From assembly GCA_037962975.1 (NCBI GenBank), contig CM075673.1, forward strand, positions 18,150,001 through 18,214,000: a stretch of DNA of 64,000 nucleotides, in the 5' to 3' direction. The translations under genes and the position numbers were made by a program. Positions 1-10,914 of the stretch are shown piece by piece. Within the stretch, counting starts at the first letter, position 1. Each line of letters begins with the position of its first letter. The notes beneath the pieces are model-generated. The model did no database searches. It worked only from the letters and a program-made list of their open reading frames with translations, and had not been told where the DNA came from. Origin of the DNA: Clitoria ternatea (taxonomy: Eukaryota > Streptophyta > Magnoliopsida > Fabales > Fabaceae).

Positions 1-2
1 TG

Positions 3-2504
3 ACTTTTCCCTTCTCAGAGTCGTCCTCCAATTGTAGTCGCTCTTTGAAAAGAGAGATGAGTAATGATTGTTACCCTTATGACGATGTGACTTTTTATCG
101 TAGAGCAGAGATTTTTGTTCACGCTACTCAAACGATGACTGGAGAAGGAACCTCTGGAGATCAAACTGTTCTGAAAACAACAGAAGGTCTGTACAGTGTA
201 GTTGCCTCTCGGCTAAACTGGGAAGAACTCCAGGCTAAGTGGCCCTTTTGCTGGATAGCTGACGAGTTTAAAAACTTAGCTTCCCATCACGCGAATGAGG
301 ACAGAGCTCGGATTCAACCAAGGTTTACAGTTTGCGCCGAGGAGGAAATGAAAAAATGGTTCAGGGTATTTGCACCACTCCCTACAGAGCGGATATACCA
401 CGTTGTCCCAGATGAGCGTTCGGTATATATGCATGATTTTGTATTTCATCACCTCCGAGTTTGTTTCCCCTTATCCGAGTTTCAAATGGGTGTATTAAGG
501 TTCCTAAATTGTGTACCTTCTCAATTTCATCCGAACGGTTGGGGACTCGTCTGTGCTCTAGAAGTATTGGGTGACTACTTCAACTTTACGCCCACCGTAG
601 CGATGCTGTTCTACTACACTCAAGTAGTTCGGAGGGCTAACAAGCAAGGCGGTGTAGGTCTAATCACACTCCGGACTCTATGTTCCTTTGTGAACTTCGA
701 ATCCTACACCGATTCAGCTAAAGTTGACGGGAAGTCATTTAAGTCTTTCTTTACCTGGATATCAATTAAAAAGAATAAGCCCATCTTCTGGAAGAACGAA
801 GAGGGTCTTAATAAATTTCCTTTGAGATGGACTCATGAGCACTTTCTTCTGAACTCTTCAGCATACTACACTCATCAGTCCGAGCTGTCTACTGAAATGG
901 CGATGGTGTTATTCGCCCTTGAAGCATATTCTACACGCTTTAAAGCATTTTTGTGTAGACGTCTTTTAAGTAGTTCAAGTGCAGTCCAGGACGAATATTT
1001 ACGTAATTCCTGTTTTATTCCTTTTTTCCTCCTTTGTTGATTGTATTGAGCATTTCTTTGTTGCTAATACATTTTATTTATGCTTGTAGGAGAAATAGAG
1101 CAAAAATCTCCAGACATGGACAAGCTGAAATCCTTGAAAGCAGGAGGTAAATCCGTAGCTGGTGAGAATGAAATTCAACCTAAGAAGGATTCTGTGAAGG
1201 GTTGTTCTGAGTTGATCATTCTGACGTTGGATGTCGAAGGGGAAATTCCGCTGGTGGAGGGTGATTCGACTGGTGTTGGTGCAACTGCAAGTCAACCCAA
1301 AATAACAGAGAGGATGAGGAAGATCAAGAATGACCCTTCAGGAAGATCAACGAAGAAACATAAGCCTTCAAGGAGTCCGGAAAGAGAAAGGGCCTCAAAA
1401 GGTAAAGTTGTAGAGACCTCAGATGCAGCTGAAGTTTCCACCGGACTCCACAAGGGTATTCTTTCCGGGGTCTTTGGATCTTCAAGTCCGATCTCCTACC
1501 CAACTGCTTCATTCCTTACTCCCTTCCTCTCATATCGAGGGACAACCCCAGCGATTCTTCCTCAGCCGTTATACGAGCTCCGGCCCACGCTTAAACCTAA
1601 AGAAATCAAAGAGGCATGTGAGGCCGGAAAATAGCAGTTAGCAGAGCTTACTGGGATGCTTCACTCACTCAGTTTGTTAGCTGATGATGCTGACAAGGTT
1701 GATAAGCTGAGTGATAAAGTAGAACAGCTCAACCTCTCGGTGGGGAAGGATAAAGCTGCCCTAAAATTAGCTGAAGATCGCCTCACCAATTCTAAAGAGT
1801 TTAGAGATTTTATGAACAAGGAAAATCTCAAGCTCAAAACCATGCTTAAAGACTTGGAGGGTAAACTGGCAGAGAAGGAGGATATGCTCGGTAAATCTCA
1901 AGAAGAACTCCGTAGCAGTCAAGCTAAACAAGCTGATCTTGAAGATAAAAGCAAAGCTGCTGCGGAGGATTATTTTAAACAAGAAGAGGAATGGTCCCAA
2001 AAGGAGAAGAATTTCCTCATTGAGATCGAGGGACTGAAGGCTAGGAGCACGGAATCTCAAGGATCGGATGGAGATCTTTCGAGGTTGCGGGAAGAATTGG
2101 CTGTAGCAAAAGCCGAGGCGCAGGAAGCTATTGACATATGCACCCAAGCAGTTGAAGAATCCTTCGGCCTAGCTATACGCCAAGTTTTCTATCGTAACCC
2201 CACTGTGTCGCTTAACCTCTATGGTATGGATCCGTTCTATGAATTCCATGGAGGGAGGTTAGTTGCAGTGGTTGATGGTCGACATGAAGATCCTCCGGTG
2301 TCCTTGTATGGTTTGGCCCCTCTTCCTAAAGGTCAAAGCATGGGGCCGGATTTCGTTATTCCTATACCTGAGGTTGCCTCATCTGAATGAGGTGCAGAGG
2401 CACCTGAAGAGAAAGCTCCAGAAGAAACTCCCAAGGAAGGGGTACAAGACTTTGGAGAAGGAGAAGGGCAGAAAGAGACTGAAGAGCAAGTCCCCCCTCC
2501 GTAG
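3..2504 (+). pseudogene. Tat antisense accessory gene, copy 1 (5' end outside window, two premature stops)
   Basis: This gene runs opposite to gag-pol. The frame is open from the left edge, so the true start is outside the window. Exon 1 (3-1002) carries the domain often labelled putative gypsy-type transposon (Transposase_28): FPLSEFQMGVLRFLNCVP, NFTPTVAMLFYYTQVVRRAN, FESYTDSAKVDG. Exon 2 (from 1090) encodes a Lys-rich linker, a long coiled coil (about 1690-2150) and a conserved C-terminal block ending DPFYEFHGG. A TAG at 1632-1634 stands where copy 2 has Trp, and a TGA at 2388-2390 precedes an acidic tail ending at 2502-2504. Function is unknown. The coiled coil suggests self-association. 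Confidence 0.8.
1003..1089 (+). other. Predicted intron in antisense gene copy 1
   Basis: The donor is C|GTAATT and the acceptor is TGCTTGTAG, with a T-rich tract before it; length 87 nt. Splicing joins phase 1 (C+GA, Arg) and keeps exon 2 in frame, whereas reading through meets a stop at 1038-1040. Copy 2 has a matching intron at the same place. Confidence 0.72.
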
Positions 2505-2581
2505 TCTTGCTATTTTTTATATGTAAAGTTGTGTTCCGGGATCAACTCTGGTATTACATGTAATCTTGCTTTTCACGAATG

Positions 2582-2587
2582 AATAAA
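2582..2587 (+). terminator. Poly(A) signal of antisense gene copy 1
   Basis: An AATAAA lies 78 bases after the last possible stop. The sequence just before it (GTGTTCCGGGATCAACTCTGG) resembles the 3' UTR of copy 2, so the 3' UTR was duplicated with the gene. Confidence 0.6.
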
Positions 2588-3026
2588 ATTCCCTTTCAGA
2601 AATTTGTCTTCAATACTTCATGAAGAATAATATGACTTAGATGTATATATCATTTCAGTAATTGATAATCTGCTCTGTAGGGCTAACGTTGAGGTTGGAT
2701 TGAAATAATCACCTCAGAAAATCAGATAATTTTGGAATGGAAAGATACATACATGAATACTGTCCCCAAGTACAGGTATGATAAGGAATAGGTACCTGTC
2801 ATAGGGCATCATTCTTAATTCTTTTGGGGAGAAAATGAGTCGATCCATTGTTCACAGAAGCGGTGTCTCAGGACGGATGACTAGCATTAATTTGTGTTAT
2901 TCTCACAGGACGGTTCACAGAGTCGATCTGTTGTTCAATATGAGAGTATTGTTCCGAGCTCAGGGAACTGTAAAGATACATGAAGATGATGGTTGGGTCT
3001 TCCATCATAGGGATAGTGATGGGAAC
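2588..3026. other. Non-coding spacer of the Tat 3' region
   Basis: No coding frame is supported here. The second half begins to resemble the 68-bp repeats that follow, with phrases such as TCAGGACGG, CACAGGACGG and GGTTCACAGAG. Confidence 0.5.
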
Positions 3027-3480
3027 TTGTTCACGCCAGGAGTTGGGTCATCAAATCACAGAATAAGTGATAGAGAATATTTGTCCTGGGGAAATACCTC
3101 TCAATCGTAAGAGTACGGATTGAGCCTTCAAGATCACAGGAGTTACATCATCAAATCACAGGATAGGTGATTGAGATCGTCCGTCCTGGGGAAACACATT
3201 TCAATCGTCAGAATACAGATTGAGATTTCTAAAGCTTCTATCATAAGGATGATAATGGGAATTGTTCATGTCAGGAGTTACATCGTCAAATCAAAGATTG
3301 GGTGATTGAGATCATCCGTCCTGGGGAAGTACACCACGCCAGGAGTTACATCGTCAAATCACAGAATAGGTGATTGAGATCATCCGTCCTGGGCAAGTAC
3401 ACCACACCAGGAGTTACATCGTCAAATCATAGAATAAGTGATTGAGAGCATCCGTCCTGGGCAAGTACATTTCAATCGTC
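3027..3480 (+). repeat. Tandem repeats of about 68 bp
   Basis: The unit contains GGAGTTACATCGTCAAATCA, then TAGGTGATTGAGATCATCCG, then TCCTGGGCAAGTACACCAC. The three last units (about 3272-3338, 3339-3406, 3407-3474) are nearly regular. Earlier ones (near 3047 and 3139) are longer and diverged. A further copy lies at 9356-9410. Confidence 0.8.
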
Positions 3481-4059
3481 AGAGTACGGACTGAGTTTTC
3501 AATTTCGTGTTCAAATCTGGTATCGAGAGAGGGTCATCACTCTATTTGTCCCCTAGCTTGTGTGAGGGACTAGTAAAGTGGCTCATATAAGCTACGTCGT
3601 CTGTGATAAGTCTGGATGCCGGATAATATACGTCATTTATAAAAGACATTATGTTGTCACGTAAATATCCATTCTTGGAACGAAGGTTCCGTTGTCGTAG
3701 CGCTCCTTAGGACGGATTCGTACAAAAAGTTTTTTGTGTGGGAATCCCAGAAGTTATTGAAACTTGCAACCCTTGGTATTCGAGTAATAGTTGCAACGTT
3801 TCTCATGATTGGACATTTAATGTCTTTAATCACATGGGCGAGCCATTACTGCTTTAAATGTGCATGTCTTTATAACCGTCACTTAGGAGTTTTATGGGCC
3901 TGAAATTTAAATTTTGAGGCCCATTTGAGAGGCCTTTTGACGAATCTACGTTGATTTTGCGCCTCAGGGTTTGAAATGACAGCCTTGTATTTACCAAAAA
4001 GATGTCGTTTGGTGGTAAACGACATAACCTTTGACCCATAATTGAGTCTGTTAACCTCT
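3481..4059. other. Spacer upstream of antisense gene copy 2
   Basis: I see no supported coding region here. The last 100 bases hold the promoter of copy 2. Confidence 0.45.
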
Positions 4060-4067
4060 TATAAAAG
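4060..4067 (+). promoter_or_regulatory. TATA box of antisense gene copy 2
   Basis: TATAAAAG lies 169 bases before the ATG at 4236. A start site about 30 bases downstream would give a pyrimidine-rich 5' UTR of roughly 145 nt. This suggests that the antisense gene is transcribed from its own promoter, not from an LTR. Confidence 0.6.
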
Positions 4068-4235
4068 GAAAACTTAGTGAATCCAAAAATCACTTAGTCT
4101 TGCTTCCCTGACGAAATTCTGCAAAAATTTCGAGAAGACATTCCTGTTTGCTTGTGTGAAATTTGATTCACCATCTTTCTTCATTCCTATGTAACCTTTC
4201 CTTCATCTTCTCGTATTTTTTTCTAGTTTTTCTAA

Positions 4236-6890
4236 ATGTCTGGGAGAGGTTTTGGTGGCTCGAGCCACGTTGGCCCTAGGGGAAGAGGAGGAAGAGCCTT
4301 GTCTCGAACTTCCTCAAGTCGTGGTGGGAGGATCCCTGTGATCTTCCAGTCAAATCAGCTTCATTCAGAGAGGGAGGCATCACCCTACTCAAGGCGAAGA
4401 GTGATAATACCCTCTTCAGAATCCTCTTCTAGTGAGAGTGAGGAGAGCGCTGATTTATACCTCTCTGATGACGTGAGTTTTTATCACAGCGTGAAGGCGT
4501 TTAAATTAGCTGTAAAGAAGATGACTGGAGAGAGCACCTCTGGCAGGGGAGCACCCTCTCAGCAATATATTGTGAAGACAGCTTCTGGACTGTGCAATGT
4601 AGTTGCACACTGGATTAACTGGGTGAAGTTTCAATAGGAACGTCCATATAGCTGGGTTGCTGATGAATTTCGTGACACACCGTCCATCCACGCTAGGGAG
4701 GACGGAGCGAGGTTAGAGCCTCGCTTTACAATCTTCAAAAAGGAAAAATATAAGGAGCGTTTTATTGTGTTGGCTCCACTTCCATCAGAACGGATATGTC
4801 ATACACCGGATGAAAGGTCAATATACATGTATGACTTCCTCTTTCTGAATTTAGGTGTGCGCCTTCCCTTAACAAAATTTCAGATGGGGGTCTTGAGGTT
4901 TTTAGACTGCGCCCCCTCTCAGCTTCACCCCAACAGATGGGGGTTGATCCGTTCTCTTGAAGTGCTTGGCGAGCACTTCAACTTTACACCGACGGTCGCT
5001 ATGCTTTTCTATTTCACACAAGTGGTCCGTCGTGCAAATAGGGAGAAGGGAGGAGTAAGTTTGATAACCCTCCGGACTAACTCCAAAGTCATCAACTTCG
5101 AGTCATACACTGACTCCGCCAAAGTAGACGGGCGTTCATTCAAATCTTATTTCACCAGGATTCGTGTGAAGCCCGATGATCCAATTTTTTGGCTGAATAA
5201 AGATGGGATTCAAGAATTTCCCGTGGCCTGGACTCATGAACACTTTTTGTTGACGTCCCAGGCTTATTACACCGATGAGGACGAGTTAACCCCAACATCG
5301 GTCTCCGTTCTTTCTGCTCTTCAATCATACACCGCCTCGCACAAGTTTTTCTCTTGCAGGCGTTTGCTAGGGTCGGAAACTACCCGCGAAGAATACTTGC
5401 GTAATTTTCCGTGATTTTTTGTTTTCCTTCTCTTTATGTCTTGATATCTTCTGTTACTGATGGTCTTTTTATCTGATTATGCAGTTGAAATTGAAGCTGA
5501 GTCACCAGAGATGGAGAAGTTGAAGGGCCTCAAAGCTGGAGGGAAATCTGTCACGGATGAAAACAATATTCAGGCAAAGCGGAATTCCAAGAAGGCTACC
5601 GTTAAGACCATCATACTCACTTCGTCCGCTGGTGACGATATTCCTTTATTGGAGGGCGGATCTGATATACCGACCTCTAATGTTGAGGGAAAAAAAGCCG
5701 GGAAGAAGAGGACGAAAGCAGAACATGACTCTTCTAAGAAAACGGAATCTCAGCCCTCCCCCAAAAAACCAAAAACTTCCAAAGGAGCAGTCGATCTTGG
5801 GGCCTCTAAAGGAAAGGGAGTAGAAGGAATGACAACGGCTGCCCCCAACAATGTGGTTACTTTTGGCGCCTGACCAATAAGTTCCTACTTTGCGCCCAAG
5901 GTTTCCTGTCCCCCTCCAGGCAACTCTAATCTTGCCCCATACTTAGTGTATGAGGGTCCAGTTCCTGAATGTATCCCCGATTCTCCGTATAAGCTGAAGA
6001 CTTTAGAGCCTGGAGAAGTAACTCGAGCTTGTGACGCCGGACAATGGCAACTGGCTGAATTGTCTGGTCTTCTGAGATTGGTTCGCAGGCTGTCAGAAGA
6101 TAATGAAAAACTTGGCCAGTTAACAGGCAAGGTTAACGATCTGAACGTTGCCGTAGTTAAGGACAGGGCGAACATTCTGTGTTTGGAAAGTCGGTTAGAG
6201 GCTTCCAAGGAAGAAGGGTACCAGAAAGACGAAGAAATCTCCAGGCTGAAATATCTTGTTAAGGAGCTGGAGGCCCAAGCACTGGATCAGAAGAAAATCA
6301 ATACCGATCTCCATGCCAGCCTCTGTACGGAGAAGGAGCATTCTGCCAAGCTGGGAGAGGAATTGAAGTTAAATAAGATCGTCTACTCCCAAGGGGATGA
6401 AGACTGGGCTCGTAAGGAAAAGGAGATGCTCTTGGAGATTGAGAACTTAAAGCTGGCAAGTTCGAATGACGTCGTTACCGCTCTGAAAGCGGATTTGACT
6501 GCTGCCAATGCCCGAGCGGAAGAGGCTGTGGATATTTGTGTCCAAGCAGTCGAGGAATCTTTCGGGTTGGCTGTTCGTCAAATTCAATACCGGAATCCCT
6601 AAGTGGAACTTAATTTGAACGGTATTGATCCGTTCTATGAGTTTCATGGAGGGAAACTCGTAGCTTTGGTTGACGATCGTCAGGAGGAACCGCCAAACAC
6701 CAAGTATAAGCTAGCTCCTCTCCCCAAAGGCCAGTCAATGGGACCTTATCTTCTGACCCCTATCACCAAACAACCTAGAAATGAAGGAACAAGTGCAGGT
6801 GCTGATGCAGGTAAAGCTGCTGGGGATGGGGGTAGCAAGGCCGGAGATAAAGGCAAAGGAAAGGGCGGAGAGATAAGCCAACATAAATAG
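4236..6890 (+). pseudogene. Tat antisense accessory gene, copy 2 (complete length, three premature stops)
   Basis: This is a full-length paralogue of the gene at 3-2504. The ATG at 4236 opens a Gly/Arg/Ser-rich N-terminus (MSGRGFGGSSHVGPRGRGGR) and a Ser/Glu-rich stretch. The Transposase_28-like domain follows (FQMGVLRFLDCAPSQLHPNR, HFNFTPTVAMLFYFTQVVRR, NFESYTDSAKVDGRSF). Exon 2 (from 5485) has a basic linker (KKPKTSKGA), a coiled coil (about 6040-6530) and the conserved DPFYEFHGG block. It ends in a Gly/Lys-rich tail at 6888-6890. In-frame stops lie at 4635-4637 (TAG), 5871-5873 (TGA) and 6600-6602 (TAA). The basic, RGG-like N-terminus suggests nucleic-acid binding (inference). Confidence 0.82.
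5401..5484 (+). other. Predicted intron in antisense gene copy 2
   Basis: The donor is C|GTAATT and the acceptor is GATTATGCAG after a T-rich tract; length 84 nt. It joins in phase 1 to GAAATTGAAGCTGAG. Position, phase and donor match the copy 1 intron, while the interior has diverged, as expected for a real intron. Confidence 0.74.
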
Positions 6891-6992
6891 TGCCTTCCTT
6901 GTCTTATAGTTTTTATTTATTCAAATCTGCTGTGTTTCGGGATCAGCTCTGGATTACTGAATCAATTCTCTCATGTAATTCAGGATTTGATC

Positions 6993-6998
6993 AATAAA
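6993..6998 (+). terminator. Poly(A) signal of antisense gene copy 2
   Basis: An AATAAA lies about 100 bases after the stop. The preceding 3' UTR (GTTTCGGGATCAGCTCTGG) parallels copy 1. Confidence 0.6.
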
Positions 6999-7465
6999 AA
7001 GACAACTTGCTTTATACGTTTGTCCGTTGAAAATAATTTCAATAGAATCATTGTATGTGTAATGATCCAATCCGGATTTAGATGCGTAAATACTACATCA
7101 GATAGCAGCAAACAAGTTCAGTTCTCATGTATAGGTACTTTAATAACCAAAGGCTCGGTTTGATAGAAAAGATAGAATATCTTTTGTTGTATTGATATTG
7201 TAGTGTGACGAAGTCGTTTACTTAAATCACACGTTTGGCATATATGAGCCCGGTAAAAGGTGTACCTTAATCTTTAATGATTAGGTTTTCGTTTATAAGT
7301 ACCATAATGAGGTTTACTGTTGTGGTGAGACACGTTGTCATCATGAGAACGGCTTGCAGTGTTAGCCTTGAGGGGAAGTAATCGTGAGGATATTTTATTA
7401 AGTGTTCATCCTTCGGAATACTCGTTAGTCATTGGACACTGTGCCCAAGCATTATTGGGTGATCA
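6999..7465. other. Spacer of the Tat 3' region
   Basis: No gene or clear repeat is visible before the GAGTG-rich field. Confidence 0.45.
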
Positions 7466-8660
7466 GTTCCGAGTGAGCAACTGACTCTAAATGAGTGACT
7501 CCGAGTGAGGCTGGTTCTGGCCATGTCACCCGGGAAATTCCTTTACCCCTCGAGTTGCTCAGTAAAAGCATGTACGTTTTAACTGAGTCTTATTTTTCGT
7601 CAAGGACAATTTCGAGTGATACTTCTGAGTGGAAGTTATTTCGATTGAGAATTCCAAGTGAGAGTTCTTCTGAGTGAGATTTCCAAGCGGAAACTCTTCT
7701 GGGTGAGAGCTCTGAGTGGAAGCTTTCAAAGTAAATCTTTCTGAGTAAAGAGTTCTGATTGAACTTTCCTGAGTGGAAGGTTCTAAGTGATTCTTCAGCC
7801 GCACTCGGTTTGATTGTGCTTACTACACTCGGAGTTCAGTTTTAGCCTTACAATCCGAGTTTTCATTCGGGCTCGAGTTTTCTGAGTGCAAATTCTCCCG
7901 AGTGGAGTATTTCCGAGTGTAACACTACTAATTGGGATTGCACCGAGTGAGACATTTTCGACTCTTCATGGTATAGCATCGAGTGAAAAATTTCCGAGTG
8001 GGCTATTTTAGTGGAAATACCTTTGGTCAGAGAAAGGTTCTGAGTTTGCATAAATACGTTTCGGATGGAAATATTCCGAGTGAATAATTGCTGATTGGAA
8101 CTCCGAAGTAAAATATTTTCGACTTAAAGAATTCATGAGTCGGACACTAAATTTGAAGTGTTTCCGAGTAAGGAATTCTAAGGAAAAGTATTTCCGAGCA
8201 AAGTTAATGAGAGTGATGATTGATTCTTCGTGAGTCGGATTTCAATGAAATATTGTCGACTGAAGAATTTTAATAGTATAGTATCGAACTTGAAGCATTT
8301 CCGAGTAAGGAATTCCAAGGGAAAATATTTCCGAGTGGGGAATTCCTAAAGGAAGTACTTTTCAGCGATTTTGAATAATCCCAAGTATGGCACTTTAGCG
8401 TGGGATTTCACTGAGTGAAGCATTTTCGAATATCATAGCTCCGAGTGGAGCATTTCTGAGTAGGAAAAAGACCGAGCAAAATATTTCCAATTCCCGTGTG
8501 GTATGGTACCCAATGGAATATCTCTGATTCCTGCATGGCGCGGTACCGAATGGAGAATTTCTGAACGAAATGCTTCGGGTGAATACGCCTCAGATAGAGA
8601 CATGCCCGAGTGAATTATTCCTGAGTCGGAAATCATGAGTCGGGCTTCGATAAAATATGA
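7466..8660 (+). repeat. GAGTG-rich degenerate short-motif field
   Basis: The motifs TTCCGAGTG, TTCTGAGTG and CCGAGTGGA recur irregularly for about 1.2 kb, typically every 15-45 bases, with decayed variants such as TTCCGAGTAAGGAATTC. Short frames through it (for example 8433-8636 on the minus strand) are by-products of the repetition, not genes. It belongs to the hypervariable 3' region of the Tat element. Confidence 0.7.
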
Positions 8661-8779
8661 CCCGAACTTTGAAGTTAAAATGTCTTCAAATAAAGAATTT
8701 CAAGAGAAAGTATTACCGATTGAAGAATTTCCAGGAGAAGTGCTTCTGGAAAATTTAAAGTTCAGTGTAACTTACTTGT

Positions 8780-9340
8780 TGTATATGGAGTTCGGTTCGA
8801 TCCTATAGTCCAAGCCTTTCATTGGGGTTCGGTTTTGATCCTACAACCCGTGTCTTTGTTGGTGTTCGGTTTAATCCTACTAACCGTTCTTCAGTCGGTG
8901 ATAGGTTTTATCCATTCATCGCTCTTCACCAACGTTCGGCCAAACCTACTAGTCGTACTCGGAGTTCGGTTCAATCCTACAATCCGAGCCTTCAAAATGG
9001 GGTTCGGATCAGGGCTAATCCTAAACCTACTGTGCCCGTTACTCGGGGTTCAGCGTGGTCTTGAAGAAGAACCAGCTTACTGCGCCCAAGCCTTCTCCGG
9101 TGTTCGGCCATACCTACTAACCGTTCTTGGAGTTTGGTTTAATCCTACAATCCAAGCCTTCAACGGTGTTCAGCCAAACTTACTAACCGTACCCAGAGTT
9201 CGGTTTGATCCTACAATCTGGGCCTTCGAATGGGGTTCGGTACAGCCTTATGGAAAGGTCTGATCCTACTGCGCCCTTTTCCTGGGATTCGGTATGGTCT
9301 TTGTAAGAGGACCAATCCTACTGTGCCCAGGTCTTTAGTT
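8780..9340 (+). repeat. Tandem repeats with core GTTCGGTTTGATCCTAC
   Basis: About ten diverged units of roughly 45-70 bp contain GTTCGGTTTAATCCTAC or GTTCGGCCAAACCTAC followed by CCAAGCCTTC. Frames at 8822-9064 and 8835-9263 come from the repetition and are not supported as genes. Confidence 0.72.
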
Positions 9341-9355
9341 ATTCACACATATTCG

Positions 9356-9598
9356 AGGAGTTACATCGTCAACTACAGAATGGGTAATTGAGATCATCCG
9401 TCCTGAATATGTTTGTGTACGCCGGATAGACTGAAAATCACAGCATAAGAAAAACTCGAAAGAGTTAAGTTGGTGTATGAGATTCTTATTGAACAAAAAT
9501 AAGAATTACAATAAAAGCGTAGCTGGGATTATGATATAAAGATTTCTCCGTTGATCAATCTCAAGTGAGGATAGAAGAGTTTGTATTTGTTCCAGCAG
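9356..9598. repeat. Isolated copy of the 68-bp repeat, then the pol 3' flank
   Basis: The bases at 9356-9410 (GAGGAGTTACATCGTCAACT, then GGGTAATTGAGATCATCCG) match the repeat unit of 3027-3480, although it lies 6 kb away. The remaining bases up to the integrase stop hold nothing recognisable. Confidence 0.68.
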
Positions 9599-10914
9599 CT
9601 AGCTGTAATAAATACGCAAGTTCTGGGTATTCCATTTGTTTCGGATTGGAGTGCCATCAAGGTTTTCAAGGCGGTAAGAGCCTTTGCCAGCAATCTCGGA
9701 TACCCTGTATGGGCCTTCCCAGTTTGGGGCTAGTTTGCCTTGATGAGCGAATTTGTTTCCCATACTTGCTTTCCTCAAAACCAAATCTCCGACGTTGAAA
9801 GTCCTTGATTGGACTCGTTTGTTGTATCGAAGGGCGACTTTGGCTTTGATGGCCTGATCTCTAATGAATGCTTCTTCTCTGAGTTCTTGTATGACATCCA
9901 TTTCTGATGCCAAGTTAACGTTATTGCTTTCTTTAGAGAAATACTTGACCCTAGTAGAAGCAATTTGCAGTTCCATAGGTATCATTGCCTCCACCCCATA
10001 GGTCAGGCGATATGGGGATTCATTGGTGGAAGAATGAGGCATTGTGCGATATGCCCAAAGAACGTGACACAACTGGTCTGTCCATCCGCCCTTGGCTTCA
10101 CCAAGACGTTTCTTCAGTCCTTTCAGCACCTCCCTGTTGGCCACCTCAGCCTGGCCGTTAGTTTGGGGATGTTCGACGGAGGAAAATATCTGGGTTATTC
10201 CTAACCCTTCAAGTAAATCTGTAAATTTCCTGTCCGTGAATTGGGTGCCATTGTCTGTGACAACCTGTGCTGGGACTCCGAATCATGTTATAATGTTTTC
10301 ATACATAAAACGACGAGTTCAGGCTGAAGTAATATGCACCACCGGCTCTGCTTCAATCCACTTAGTGAAATAATCGACCCCTACAATGAGATATTTGATG
10401 CCCCCAGGAGCAGTTGGGAAAAGGCCCAAAATATCCAATCCCCATTGGTAGAACGGCCATGGAACAGCGGATGTGAAGAGTTCTTCTGCCGGTGTGTGGT
10501 GAAGATTAGAAAATTTTTGGCAGGCATCGTATTTCTTAACAAAGTCAATGGAGTCCTGCTTCATTGTGGGCCACCAATATCCCACTCTGAGGATTTTTCT
10601 CATCAGACTTCTTCCTCCGGCGTGGTGTCCACATTGTCCTTCGTGCACTTCTTCCATTACTCCATGTACCTCGTTCTCTCTCAGACAGATTAAGTAAGGT
10701 ACTGAGAGTGCCCTTCTGTAGAGGTTACCATCTATCATAGTGAAGTACGGCAGTTCCCTCTTCATTCTCTTTTTTTCCTTCTCATTAGTAGGCAACTGCC
10801 CATCGGCCAAATAACGGATGTAGGGGGCCATCCATGTGTCTCCATAAAGGGAATTGGTCATTATGGCATTCAAAGAAGGGAAAAGAGGAATGCTGGGCGA
10901 CGTCAGTATGCTCT
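9599..10914 (-). pseudogene. Tat integrase (decayed)
   Basis: Integrase would join the element cDNA to the chromosome. The N-terminal zinc region shows EVHEGQCGHH and YDACQK, with Tyr in place of the first Cys of the usual CxxC. The catalytic core shows Asp in WGLDILGLFP, Asp in VTDNGTQF and Glu in HPQTNGQAEVANR. The C-terminal part includes WAYRTMPHSSTNESPYRL and the GPYRV motif. Stops (TGA) lie at 10319-10321 and 10283-10285. The natural end is the stop at 9599-9601 after NTQNLRIYYS. The 3' repeat region follows. Confidence 0.87.

Noticed and set aside
8822..9263. Two overlapping plus-strand frames of 80 and 142 codons
   Set aside because: They follow the GTTCGGTTTGATCC tandem repeats in two frames and have no independent coding support.
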